Source: Paulinella micropora
Taxonomy: Eukaryota; Cercozoa; Imbricatea; Euglyphida; Paulinellidae
Reading direction: 5' to 3'
NCBI GenBank assembly: GCA_019918135.1
Contig: WBZZ01003091.1
Span: 210,001-274,000, forward strand
DNA length: 64,000 nt
Shown here: piece after piece, positions 39,818 to 50,114 of the stretch
How positions within the stretch are numbered: position 1 is the first letter of the stretch
Layout of the letters: the number at the start of each line of letters is the position of its first letter
Position numbers and translations under genes: made by a program
The notes under the pieces: model-generated
Seen by the model: only the letters and a program-made list of their open reading frames with translations
The model's database searches: none
Told to the model about the DNA's origin: nothing

Positions 39818-42800
39818 ATGAAACGAAAACTGGTCGCTAGCACCCTGGGCGTTGGCGGGACTTTACTCCACGTGTTTGGAGGAACTTTTTCCGTTTTGCC
39901 CTCTCCTTCAAACACGAAACAGACAACTTCCCCTCCCCCGCTCAAAGTGGAAACTCCTAGCCTTGGCAGCTTTGCTCGCGTCTTTGGTTCCGCGTTGCCA
40001 ACTCCGGTCGTATCGAAGCTTCCCCCGTTGGAGCCCTGTGCTCCGTCCCACGTCAGTAAGAGCAGTAATAGTTCTTTCTCTGCTGTGTTCGGTGGAAACA
40101 GTTCACAAACAACACCTGCCCCTCCGGTCGTTTCCAAGCTTCCCTCGTTAGAGCCCTCTACTCCGTCCCACGTCAGTAAGAGCAGTAGTAGTACTTTCTC
40201 TGCTGTGTTTAGTGGACTCACTTCACCAACAACACCTGCCCCTCCCTTGCTATCTTCCTTGCAATTTCCCACCAGCACAGCACAAGCATGTAGCACTAGC
40301 AATAGTGGTACACACAACACATTAGATTACCGCACAAGCACATTGCCTCTGTATATCACTTTGGGTATCCCCATCCCTCGAGTCAACAGACCGACCCCTG
40401 CTGATACAAGATTTAAAAGAAAAGTAAAAAAAAGAAAGAAAGCAGGCAGGGAGATTCGCCCCAAAAGCTTTGAGAAGTACTTAGGTTGCACTTGGTCAGA
40501 GCTAAAAGAGGAGATAGGTGAGAGCTGCTGCACAAATTTGCGTTGCAACAAATGGATAGATGCTTTTGCTGCAGTCAAGGCTAGAACAGACACAGTCCAG
40601 CTTAATAGGTCAGAATTAGCAGGCTGGGTAGCAGCACAGCTCGAAAGCATGCTAGACATAAGAGGCAATGTAGCTTATAGGTACAAGGGAGCCCCCATCT
40701 GCCGTACTATGTGGACACGGTTGCATGGTGTTGGGGAAAAAACCGTGAGACGGGCTCTTACGGGAGTTAAGGAAGGCCACACCTACTTTCAAGACTATGG
40801 AAAAAGGGAATCCCCTAACGAAGATCTTTGTTGGACCTTGCTCCATCAAAAGTTTTTCGTTGAGCAAGAGAATGAGTCCGTGGCAGATGGTATCTTTCAC
40901 CTTCAGGACACATTGGATTTTCCTCAGATTTTTGCATACGTCTCAGCGGAGTGGGGGGCCCAATCTCGCAAGCTGGTCTTGAGCGGGCCAGTCAGTCCGG
41001 ATGGCCCCAGTGAAAGTTTGGTAAGGAAAGTGTGGCGAGCAGAGTTCGGCAAGGTCAAGCCGATTCGGAAAGGCGACTTCGCGAAATGTGGGTTTTGTAC
41101 CGAGCTTGCAGCTGCACACAAGGCAGGGTAAAACTTAATTGTGATGGTGTGATTTTTTATGTATTTTTCGCCCCCTGTCCAGATTCAAGACTAAAGCTGA
41201 GGCTGATAAGTGGCGGACGGATAACCGCATTCATAATAAGATCCACCGCGAGGCCCGCCGTGGGTGTACGCGGCGAGCAGTGGAAGGGTAATCTTAATCC
41301 TAAAGCAAATGCCAGGGGTTTAATTTTTGCTTTGCAATTAGGAGCAAGGATGTTCAGCGTGTTACGTCCATGACTATAGACATGACTAGGCCTTTTCACC
41401 TGCCTTGGTGCTCACGCGGTTCATCTGACTTTAGGGGTAGGTATGTTGTGCGGTTGCATGCGGGGGGCGCCACCATGTATGCACATGACAAAAATTTCAT
41501 CCTGGTTCATTTACCCAACATCGCTCATGGACCTAACGCAAATGTGACATTTTTGTATTGGCTCTTGCGTTGGGAACTTTATCACCCCCACACCAAAGCT
41601 GCCATGAAATTGTATATTGACTGGGACGGTGGTATTGAAAACACTGCCGACACAACTATGATGTTTCTCTGTCATATTATCCAACGGAAGTGGAGAAATC
41701 ACATTGAGACTCATAGGATGGTGACTAAGCATTCCCATTCTGTACAGAACCAGAAATTTTTTGTGCTGCGCTATCTAGGATATAACACTACACTCATGAC
41801 TACGAATTTTGCACAAGCATTTTTCAAGCTAATGTTAGGCTTTAAGAAAAACAAAGAATCATACTGCCTTTTGCTTTTAGCTTCAGAGTTTGATTGGGAG
41901 GCGTATTTCCAAGGTAGCGTGAATCCCAGCCTTAAGTACTGGAATAGGCCTTTGGCCTGGCAATACTTGGCGGGGAGCTCAGAGAGCGGGTACATGCCCC
42001 GGGTCAGGGTGAAAACATGGGGGGACGCCCAGAAATATTGGCATGGTGTGAATGATTCTGCAGACTGTGAAGACATTCGGCCGTACATCAAGGAGCCAGG
42101 TACTTACTTGTGCTTTCTTTTTTTCTTGTCTCATGTACATTCGGTGTGCAGCATCCGACCGTCCAAAGAAGCTAGCTAATTCCCTGTGGGTGACCGATAA
42201 AATCAAAAAGGACGTGCGGTATTTAGCGGGTAAGTATTGCTCCCGGGAAGAGCAGGAGTGGTTCGATGAGGTCCTTGATCATTCGCAGCTTACCAGAATA
42301 ATTTGGGACGGATTCGAAGGTGAGGGGGGTTTGCCAGGCAGACCGGGCCATTTTGCGATGAAGGATAAGTCGGGGCATGAGTGGCTAGCACATTTTCGCG
42401 TTCTGGACGATTTGCCAGAGGATGTGTGGGGAGTGCCTCCAGATCGAGCAGAGGTGCAGGAAAACGTAAGTAAATTGACGGAGGAGGAGCGGCTTTATGT
42501 GGCCAGGACTTCGTTTGTGAACGAGGGCGCAGCACCCGTTCATCCCGCTTGGTACGGAGCAAGGCATCTCAATGAGGAAGAAAAAAGGCACCACGATTTT
42601 GATGATGAAAGCAGGTTTCCCGCTCCACATTTACGGGTTACTTCCATTCTTGCTGAAAATCCCACTGAGGAGGGTCTTAAGAAAGCTACCGTGAAAGAAC
42701 TTAAGTCGTGGCTGGCAGAGAAGGGCCAGCGACGAAGTGGTTCAAAGCCTGTTCTTGTTCAAAGAGTATTGTCTGTGTTTGCTGATGATTTAGAGCAGGT

Positions 42801-43155
42801 GCGCAGAGCTGAAGGTGGGGCGCAGCAGCAACCTGCTGGTGGCCGCAGGCGTGCAGGTGGTGGTCGATTACGTAAGCGGCGGAGAATTGGTAGCCCCGAA
42901 CCGGACGAGAAACAAAAAGCGTCTTCATCTAGCTCCGATGATAGTCCCCTTCTGTCAGCTTCCAGCATAAATCAGAGAAATCGTCCTCATTCTGCCTCTC
43001 GTGTTCGTGTCCGACGTCAGTTTGCTAGGGTCTTTGCTTGCAGTGACGAAGAACGGGAGGCTGCAGCGATTAGAGAACAAAATCTTAGGTCGGATATGTC
43101 TGCCTCTTCATCAGAAGAATGGGAGCCTGTAAATGCGCTAAGAGACCTTCACTAA
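39818..43155 (+). CDS. Transposon plus-strand gene, DDE-like transposase with SAP domain
   Basis: Four exons: 39818-41127, 41183-41287, 41342-42099 and 42152-43155, with GT-AG introns of 52-55 nt whose removal keeps one frame. The N-terminus has three ~43-residue repeats (VVSKLPSLEPSTPSHVSKSS type). A helical region with a helix-hairpin-like VGEKTVRRAL follows. A Cys pair (CGFC) precedes MTIDMTRPF, KLYIDWDGGIENT and LLLASEFDWEAYF, whose acidic residues could be a DDE triad in an RNase H fold. The C-terminus carries a SAP DNA-binding motif (VKELKSWLAEKG..RRSGSKPVLVQRV) and a Ser/Arg-rich tail. The role as transposase is inferred from context and the acidic motifs. Confidence 0.7.
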
Positions 43156-43172
43156 ATCATTTCTCTATTGAA

Positions 43173-44163
43173 TTTGTAATTAAATCTGCGCTGGAAAACA
43201 GTCGGTATTGGTTGTATTAATATATTACTTAGGGAAATTTTGAAAAAATAATGTGGTAATTTTCAACTGAAGTTAATGATCTTAATATTATTATTATTAA
43301 TAATAAACTATATATATTTAGATTCTCCATGATTAATTATGAAAGAAAAACAATATATTAAGTGTTGTGACGTGCTTGCTTAATGTTTTTCCATTTTAAC
43401 TTAGTGTAATAATTTTGTGACGTCACGAAAATGTGAGTCACCTGGTGCCACCTGCCACCAATATTTTCTTGTGCCAATTGCAACAAAATGATACATAAAT
43501 TCATTATTTTATTAAAACAAAGTTATTCGTTGAAAATTACATAAATTTTTATGCAAAAATGAGGCAGACTTGAGGCAAATATTTTGCCACTGTCACTTTT
43601 TTTTTTGCATCTATATTTGCTTCTTTTCACTACCGATCAAGTTGAAAATTTCATAGTAAATTCAATTTTTATTATTTAGTAACGTTTAATTATCAATAAA
43701 AAAAACATAAAACTTGCTGGAACTAATGTTTTTCCATTTTGACTTAGTGTAATAATACTGTCACCAGTCATGAAAATGTGAGTCACCAGGTGCCACCTGC
43801 CACCAATATTTTCTTGTGAAAAATGCAACAAAATCATATATAAATTCATTATTTTATTAAAACAAAGTTATTTGTTGAAAATTACATAAGTTTTCATGCA
43901 AAAATGATGCAAAATCGAGGCAGACTTGAGGCAAATATTTTGCCACTATGTCACTTTTTTTTGCATCCATATTTGCTTCTTTTCACTACCTACCAACTTG
44001 AAATTTCATTTAAATTTCATTTTTTATTATCTAGTAATGTTTAATTATCAATAAAATACAGAAAACAAGCATAAAACTTGCTGGAATTTGCCTCACTCTT
44101 TTATCAATTTGCCTCATGCACTTGAGGCAAAAGGGACTAGTACTTTTAGGCGTCGTGGATGTT
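43173..44163 (-). repeat. Right terminal inverted repeat of the transposon
   Basis: Reverse complement of the left repeat with few differences, including the internal tandem duplication. Ends GGCGTCGTGGATGTT. High similarity between the two ends indicates recent mobility or gene conversion. Confidence 0.92.
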
Positions 44164-44167
44164 GTAA
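44164..44167. repeat. Right target-site duplication GTAA
   Basis: Pairs with 34693-34696 and lies directly outside the right terminal repeat. Confidence 0.85.
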
Positions 44168-44766
44168 GCGGTCTTTTCCTCTTGGGTCGCGTGGCTGGAA
44201 AAGAACAGCTTGCAGCCCCCGCCGATCACGCCTGCTGGCGTCGCCAGCAAGTAGCCCTTCTTGAACACCCTGCCGGACCGGGGGTCGGCGCGGAACTTGA
44301 GGGACACGACTTCCTTGTTCGCGTCCTTGTACGACGCCTCTTTCTTGAGCTGGTAGATTTCGCTCGGCGGGGGCAGGAAGCGCACCAGTTCGACCCAGCC
44401 GCCGCCGGTGGAGTGAACTTTCACGAGCGTGTACTGCAGCAAGAAGCTGGTGTCCACGAACGATTGCCAGAAGCCGCTGTGCAGCGTTTTGTACACCTTG
44501 TCCAGCCCCGCCAAGAGTTCATCGGGCAGCTCGCCGAGCGGGACCAGGCCCTCTAGGTCGGTTGCCGGCTCCAGGCTGCGCCGCAGCAGATCCGACACCC
44601 AGTTCTCCGACGTTAGGTTGCCAAAGAAGCTGCCGCGGGTTTCGGCCGCCGCGGCAGCCTCGCAGACGCGTTTCGATTCTTCGTCCCACTGCGAAGCCTC
44701 TTCTCCCTTGTCGTGGCGGGCCTTCTTGGCCTTGCCGCTCTGTTCCTTGGCTGCGCGCTTGCTCAT
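44168..44766 (-). pseudogene. 5' part of the virus-like gene split by the transposon
   Basis: The ATG at 44766 begins a basic, Lys/Ala-rich N-terminus (MSKRAAKEQSGKAKKARHDK), then an acidic helical stretch and a folded segment (WQSFVDTSFLLQYTLVKVHS, SGRVFKKGYLLATPAGV). The frame runs into the transposon end, where a stop lies within the terminal repeat. The remainder is at 33653-34692. About 200 residues are encoded here. Apart from the insertion, this part has no break. It lies divergently from the small membrane protein cluster at 45252. Confidence 0.55.
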
Positions 44767-45251
44767 GACGGGGACGATTTCTGCACGAAACACTCTTTGC
44801 GCGCGAATATGTCGGTGTGGTGCGAATCTCTTGCGCGGCCCCCCCCCCCCGCGACAATGCCTTTCTCTCTCGTGCCCCCCCCCCCCCCGACAATTCCTTT
44901 CTCTCTCGTTTGTGGCCCCCCCCCCTCTTCCTTCTTTCTATCCTCTCCCCTCCCCCCCGGGAGGGGAGGTTTTTCCCAAATCTCCCGTTCGGGGCTTTTG
45001 GTTTTTTTTTCTGTTCGCTCCTTGCCCCCGCGCCCCCAATCCGCCGCTTCCCACCATCCGTTGCGGCGTTTCGCGTAGGCGCGCCCCCGAAGCGCCGCAA
45101 CGGATTGGGGGGGGGGGGGGGAGGGGAGAGGAACAAGAGGGCTCACAACTTGCCTTTTTTGGGAGTGGTTTTCGGTTTAACTTATTCTAGCTCTAAAAAT
45201 AACAAATTGTACCCCCCCCCCCCCCCCTCTCAAAGAAAAAAAAAGGCAAAA
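44767..45251. other. Divergent spacer with C and G homopolymers
   Basis: C-runs at about 44839, 44877, 44918 and 45213-45227, and a G-run at about 45108-45120. Also contains a GC-rich inverted pair (CATCCGTTGCGGCGTTTCG, and CGAAGCGCCGCAACGGAT) at about 45054-45105. No gene seen. Confidence 0.55.
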
Positions 45252-45854
45252 ATGTGGCTAGCCATGGTCTTAGCGTTGACATCCGTTGCCCAGGCAGCCT
45301 GCGAGTTCCAGCAAGTCGAAAACAAAGCACTGAAAGCGCCGTTGCAACAAGCTGACTGCTGGGGGCCTCTGCGTTGCAGCGTACACCCGCACCCACTGCT
45401 GAGGGTGGAGGCGGACGGGAAGGCGGGCCGCCGTTACCGGATAAACAAACATAAAAGCCTAAGTGAAAAAGCAGGGTCCTTCGAGTATCTCTACGTTGAC
45501 GACCGTAATCAAAGCGTCGAGGAGCCGCCGTTCACGATCCAATTGCGGTGCTTAAGCGTAGACGACAGAGTTCGTGGCGCCGAGATTTCTTATCAGACAG
45601 CATTCAGTTTCGTCCTTGAACCCAAAATCGCTTACGCTGCCCTGGTGGCTTGTGCAGTACTGGCGGGTTTTTTCCTTTTACTCGGCGTTTGTTACACGAT
45701 CGCTGAACGACAGGCCAGCAGAGGCAAGGGGACATGGTGTAATCAGATGACTTGTTGCTTCGTGACCGTGGTCGTGGCCTTTCTAATACCTACGATTGTC
45801 CTCGCGGCACTTGCGCCTAAACTCCGGGCTAGCGCGATATTTTCAGAAATCTAA
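45252..45854 (+). CDS. Small type I membrane protein, tandem family member 1
   Basis: An intact 200-residue frame after an A-rich leader. Signal peptide MWLAMVLALTSVAQAAC; ectodomain with conserved Cys (ADCWGPLRCSVH, IQLRCLSV) and a PPFTIQL motif; one membrane segment (LVACAVLAGFFLLLGVCY) followed by a loop and a second hydrophobic helix (CCFVTVVVAFLIPTIVLAAL). The next two genes share the same order: A-Q-A-C signal end, SLRC-like motif, PPFTI, AEI.Y...F.F, then two helices. Family unknown. Three tandem copies suggest local duplication. Confidence 0.7.
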   Translation: MWLAMVLALTSVAQAACEFQQVENKALKAPLQQADCWGPLRCSVHPHPLLRVEADGKAGRRYRINKHKSLSEKAGSFEYLYVDDRNQSVEEPPFTIQLRCLSVDDRVRGAEISYQTAFSFVLEPKIAYAALVACAVLAGFFLLLGVCYTIAERQASRGKGTWCNQMTCCFVTVVVAFLIPTIVLAALAPKLRASAIFSEI

Positions 45855-46240
45855 CAAGGGTTTTTTGAACGCGGTTCAAGACCCCCTCGAAGAAAGATAG
45901 AGAGAGCGCGAGAAAATAAGGACAATCAAGGGCGGGGGGGGGAGATGGAGGGCGAAAACCTCCCCCTCCTGCATATTCCCTACCTTTTCTGTGGAGCTGG
46001 GCAAGCAGCAAGAAAAAAAAAACAACAATAGTGCATCCACAACCGCGCACCCTCCCCCGGGCCCTTTTTTATGTTTGCTAGTGCCACAAAAAAAAACCAG
46101 TTAGTGTGGTCCAAATAAAAACGAAAGGGCAGGAACAAAAAAAATAATAAGAAAAATCGCTGTCGCTGTGCTTCATTTTTTTTCTCTTCTCTCTCCTACT
46201 TCTTTTAGTAACTAGCATTTGATTATTAAAAAAAAGGAAA
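45855..46240. other. Spacer between family members 1 and 2
   Basis: Contains a G-run (about 45932-45941), A-rich tracts and an A-rich leader (AAAAAAAAGGAAA) just before the next ATG. No gene seen. Confidence 0.5.
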
Positions 46241-46921
46241 ATGCGGCTACTCTGGCACGCCCTAGCCCTGACATCCATCGCGCAGGCAGTCTGCGAGGTG
46301 CGGCAGGTCGAAACCTACCTACACAAGGACACCAAAATATTTATGCAAAAAGCTAGCTGCCGCGGGTCCCTGCGTTGCGACCATGGTTGGCACCCACTTA
46401 TCGAAGCAGGCGTGGAGGACCCCAAACAAAACTTTTGGGAAACGAACCGGCTGTACAGGGTGCGCTTTCCCTTGGTTGACATATTTGGCAACATAACGTA
46501 TCGGCTCAGTGGGCATAGGCACAAGTCTAAACCACCGTTTACGATCGAAGTAATGTGCAACAACTCTGTTGACATACATAATAGAGCCGAGATTCCCTAT
46601 GAAGCAGATTTCAAATTCGTCTTTGAAGGCATTTCCTTCTTCAATACGCTTTTCGCTTTCATAGGTCTTTTGAGTATCTTCTCGGCGTTCTGTGTCATTG
46701 CCTTTTGCTCGCTAGCGTGGGAGTATCTGACAAGTTATACCGAAAGAAGTCGGAGCGGACTGGCAAGTTATACCGGAAAAAGTTGGCGCGGACTGATTTA
46801 TGACTTTGGGCAATCCTTCTTTCTCCTACTGGTGTTTTGGCTAGTGTTTTTAATAACTGTGATCACCCTCGCGGTAATAAGACATAAGAAATACAAAGGA
46901 GCAACATTCAACGTCCTCTGA
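46241..46921 (+). CDS. Small type I membrane protein, tandem family member 2
   Basis: An intact 226-residue frame. Signal peptide MRLLWHALALTSIAQAVC, ectodomain with ASCRGSLRCDHGWH, RFPLVDIFGNITYR and PPFTIEVMCNNS (N-glycosylation sequons), conserved NRAEIPYEADFKFVF, then two hydrophobic helices separated by a short repeat (SYTERSRSGLA and SYTGKSWRGLI). Very similar to member 3 (SCRGSLRC, RFPLVD, PPFTIE, NRAEIPY) and more distant from member 1, so duplication of 2 and 3 is more recent. Confidence 0.72.
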   Translation: MRLLWHALALTSIAQAVCEVRQVETYLHKDTKIFMQKASCRGSLRCDHGWHPLIEAGVEDPKQNFWETNRLYRVRFPLVDIFGNITYRLSGHRHKSKPPFTIEVMCNNSVDIHNRAEIPYEADFKFVFEGISFFNTLFAFIGLLSIFSAFCVIAFCSLAWEYLTSYTERSRSGLASYTGKSWRGLIYDFGQSFFLLLVFWLVFLITVITLAVIRHKKYKGATFNVL

Positions 46922-47291
46922 GATATTCGAGGCAATTTCAGGCCGCGCAAAGCACAAGAAAGAGAGGGGAGAGAGTCCATAGAGCGGGGGAGGTCATAAA
47001 AGCCACGAAGGGGGCGGGGACAGAGAGAGAGAGAGAGAGAGAGGGGGGGGGAGACAGCTTTTTCGGTGCGGGGGAGAAAGGGGGGGGGGGGGGGGTTTGT
47101 GGTGGAAGGACGACCATCAAAGGTTTTGTGCGGGGAAAGAACAAACGAAAACAAAAGGGGGGGGAGGTGCTTTTTTTTTTGCTCCCTGCTTTTTTTTGGG
47201 ACGTTTTCTGGGGTGTAACTCCTGACTTTGAAAACCCTGTATTCTAAATTAAATTATTTTGCCAAAGACCGAAAAAGAAAAAAACCAGAAC
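46922..47291. other. Spacer between family members 2 and 3
   Basis: Contains a GA repeat and G-run (about 47022-47050), a second G-run (about 47080-47095) and an A-rich leader before the next ATG. No gene seen. Confidence 0.5.
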
Positions 47292-47977
47292 ATGCGGCTA
47301 GCCATCTCCGTGCTAACGATCTTAGCCCTGACATCCATCGCGCAGGCGGTCTGCGTGGTCCAGCAAGCCGACAGCTACGTGCACAAGGACAAAAAGGTGT
47401 TCGGGACGATGCAAAAAGCTAGCTGCCGGGGGTCCCTGCGATGCGGTCACGATTGGCACCAACTTCTCTGGGCATACGTCGACGGGCCCAAACATCATAA
47501 AGATACTATGGCGGACCGGCGGTACAGAATACGCTTTCCCTTGGTGGACCTCATTGGCAACATATCGTATCGGCATAATGGGTATGAGTACGAGTCTGAG
47601 CCGCCGTTTACGATCGAGATAAAGTGCAACAACTCAATCGACATACATAATAGAGCCGAGATTCCTTATCAGGCAGATTTCAAGTTCGTCTTTGGAGAAA
47701 AACTTGCCTACGATGGACTTGTAGCTTGCACAGTTCTGTGAGTATTTCTTCAGCAGTTCTTCTCTTTTCGTGTTGCTGGAAGTGGGGATACAATAAGCGT
47801 AAGCATCCCGCAGATTCAATCTACGGCCGGATTGGTGCGGTGTGCGATCCGATTGCGCCAGGTGAACTCTGGTGTGTGTTCATTGTAATCATGTGGCTAG
47901 CGTTTTTCATAACTGCCATCGTCCTCGCGGCCAAGAGGAATGAAAGCTGGAAAGGCGCCTCGTTTACAATCTCCTAA
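47292..47977 (+). CDS. Small type I membrane protein, tandem family member 3, frameshifted
   Basis: The signal peptide (LAISVLTILALTSIAQAVC) and the ectodomain closely match member 2 (ASCRGSLRCGHDWH, RFPLVDLIGNISYR, PPFTIEIKCNNS, NRAEIPYQADFKFVF). At the start of the first membrane helix a one-base shift near 47735 leads to a stop; the other frame continues with the expected helix, loop and second helix (VFIVIMWLAFFITAIVLA) to 47977. The 3' end overlaps by four bases that of the minus-strand gene at 47974-48622. The break may be real or a sequencing error. Confidence 0.65.
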
Positions 47978-48622
47978 GATTTTCGAGGACAGGCACCTGA
48001 ACCTCCCGCCGCGTTACTACTCGGGGCGACAGCGCGAGCGAGACCAACGTTTTCCTGGTGATATTGCTTGTACAACCTTTTGGCGTCTTGCTTTGCCTCA
48101 GTGTCAGTCAGAAAAGACACGAATGATTGGCGTGCTATATTCTGTAGCTTTTCTTTATCTTCGGCTTGCAGGCACTTCCCGTCGAAACCCCGCGCCCAAG
48201 CATGCCAAAGTGTTAACTGATCGTCCGAAATGTCGCCGCGACGTTTTTTTTGTTTTGGAGGCTTGCTGCTTCGCACGGGAGGGGTCGTCAGGGGAGCTCC
48301 ACGGCGCCGCGATTGACTACGCGTAAAGGACTCACTGTCAAGAGATTCGTATATCGCTTTGAGTATCTGCGCATCATTTCTCAACTTGTCGTTTTGGGCC
48401 TAGCAAAGAACAAGAATGTGCAAGGAAGGTTTCTGTGTAAAAAAAGAGGGGCGTGTTTGGTACCAATTTGAATTCTGCTAGCGACTTTTTTTGCTCAACA
48501 AAGTTTCACAGGTCTTCCCATTCCTTTTTGAATCGTTCTCCCATACCTTCTAAATGCGTAACTTTGTCTTTGCAAGCATTTTGCTGTACCCATTTCAAGA
48601 GTTCTCGGTCTTCGTCGTCCAT
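47974..48622 (-). CDS. Charged helical protein with one intron and one in-frame stop
   Basis: The ATG at 48622 starts MDDEDRELLKWVQQNACKDK. A 64-nt intron (48400-48463; GTACCA...TTTGCTAG) is needed to reach the second exon, AQNDKLRNDAQILKAIYESL, in frame. The second exon has a basic patch (SQSRRRG, PKQKKRRGD) and a helical end. An in-frame TGA at 48508-48506 interrupts exon 1 within otherwise continuous charged helix. About 200 residues in all. No family recognised. Confidence 0.45.
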
Positions 48623-48849
48623 ACCTAAGGAAGGCGCGTAAATAACGTTTGTAGCAAATATATTTTGTAATACTTGGCTGATTATAACGGGGCAACATGA
48701 AATGAGAGAGAGAGAGACTGATTGCAAGAAGCAAGGTGAGGGGGGGGGGGTAAGAAATGCAAGGGAAAAAGGGACAGGTGGGTGGATGGGAAGAGTGAAC
48801 AAAGAGGAAAACTCGTAGGATGGTTTTTCTTTCACACTGATCCTGTTTT

Positions 48850-50000
48850 GTTTTTGTTTTGTGTGTGTGTGTGTGTGTGTTTTGTTTATTATCACCACGG
48901 GATGCCTGAGTGCAAATGCAAGGAATTTGGTAGAGCATTCAAAAAATGTAGGAAGTCTGCACAAAAACACCAAACTCAGCTCACGCAGAATGCACGCGCG
49001 ACAGAACAACAAACAGACCTTAAACACACACACACACCCTTGTTCAGAAAGACAAAAAAAAGAAAGAAAACAACAGACATACAAAATCAACAAAACACCA
49101 AACTCAGCTCACGCAGAATGCACGCGCGACAGAACAACAAACAGACCTTAAACACACACACACACCCTTGTTCAGAAAGACAAAAAAAAAGAAAGAAAAC
49201 AACAGACATACAAAATCACACACACGAATTCATAACACTACAAATCATACACACCCAAATTCAGACACGACGATACACAAGCACAGAGATTAGAAAATCC
49301 CCACCCTATCCATTTCTTGGACTTTTCACAAATCGTTTCTGTATCCTTTCGCAAGACTGCATCTTGTGTGTGATTTTTGTGTGATCGTCGTGTGTGATCG
49401 TCGTGTGATCGTCGTGTGTGATTTTTGTGTGATCGTCGTGTTTGTGTGATCGTCGTGTGTGATCGTCGTGTGATCGTCGTGTGTGATTTTTGTGTGATCG
49501 TCGTGTGTGATCGTCGTGTGATCGTCGTGTGTGATTTTTGTGTGATCGTCGTGTGTGATTTTTGTGTGATTTTTGTGTGTGCAGGCGATAGTTTTTACTT
49601 TTGGTGTTTTGCCCGTATCGAGCCCCAAGGATTTTATGTCGGTAGTCGGTGCCACCGAAGTGCAACCTGCGCAATATGATACAGTTCGGGGGGGGGGCCT
49701 CTAAAAAAACCAAAGCTGTCCACTTTTCGTGTTGGACATTTTGGTATAAAATCAGTTTTGTGCTCTTGGCAATGAGTGTGTACTGTTTGTATCATCAAGA
49801 GTGTATGTGTGTGTGTGTGGATTTTTGTGCTTTTGCGAATGTGTGTGTGTGAATTCTTGTGCTTTTGCGAATGTGTAGGTGTGTGAATTCTTTGTGCTTT
49901 TGCGAATGTGTGTGTGTGTGTGTGTGATTTTTTGCGCATGTTCTTTGGGGGTTGTGCCCCCTCTGCCCCCCCCCCCCCCCCCCACCCCCGAACTGTATCA
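48850..50000. repeat. GT/AC microsatellite block with direct and inverted repeats
   Basis: GT repeats (48860-48880) are followed by a 128-bp direct tandem duplication (about 48967-49094 and 49095-49222), each copy holding an AC tract. AC-rich sequence and then GATCGTCGTGTGT repeats (49380-49590) come next. GATACAGTTCGGGGGGGGG at about 49678 and its reverse complement, CCCCCGAACTGTATC at about 49985, bracket a GT-rich segment with TTTTGCGAATGTGTG words. It resembles the blocks before the F-box genes and lies upstream of the gene at 50115. Open frames across it are not genes. Confidence 0.75.
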
Positions 50001-50114
50001 AGCTTGTGTTGCATTATCTGTTTTATTTCCCTCTCTTGTCTCTCTCTCTCTCTCTGTCTAAGAAAGAAAAAAAAAGTCAGGACATATGTTGTAGTCGAAA
50101 ATTGTCAAATAGGT

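Larger units (their letters stand above)
34697..44163. mobile_element. 9.47-kb DNA transposon with ~990-bp inverted repeats
   Basis: The element is bounded by terminal inverted repeats starting AACATCCACGACGCC and by a 4-bp duplication. It carries two divergently transcribed, intron-containing genes, minus (35907-38663) and plus (39818-43155), that start near the centre and run outwards. The plus gene has a DDE-transposase-like core and a SAP domain. It is AT-rich compared with the surrounding virus-like DNA. Superfamily unresolved: 4-bp duplications are known for Sola, Ginger and Academ elements, but the two-gene layout and long repeats are not diagnostic. It is inserted in the coding frame of an otherwise unrelated gene, so it arrived after that gene. 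Confidence 0.9.

Noticed and set aside
34697..44163. A Polinton/Maverick or an integrated virophage
   Set aside because: The duplication is 4 bp, not 6, and no protein-primed DNA polymerase, integrase, ATPase or capsid gene is present.
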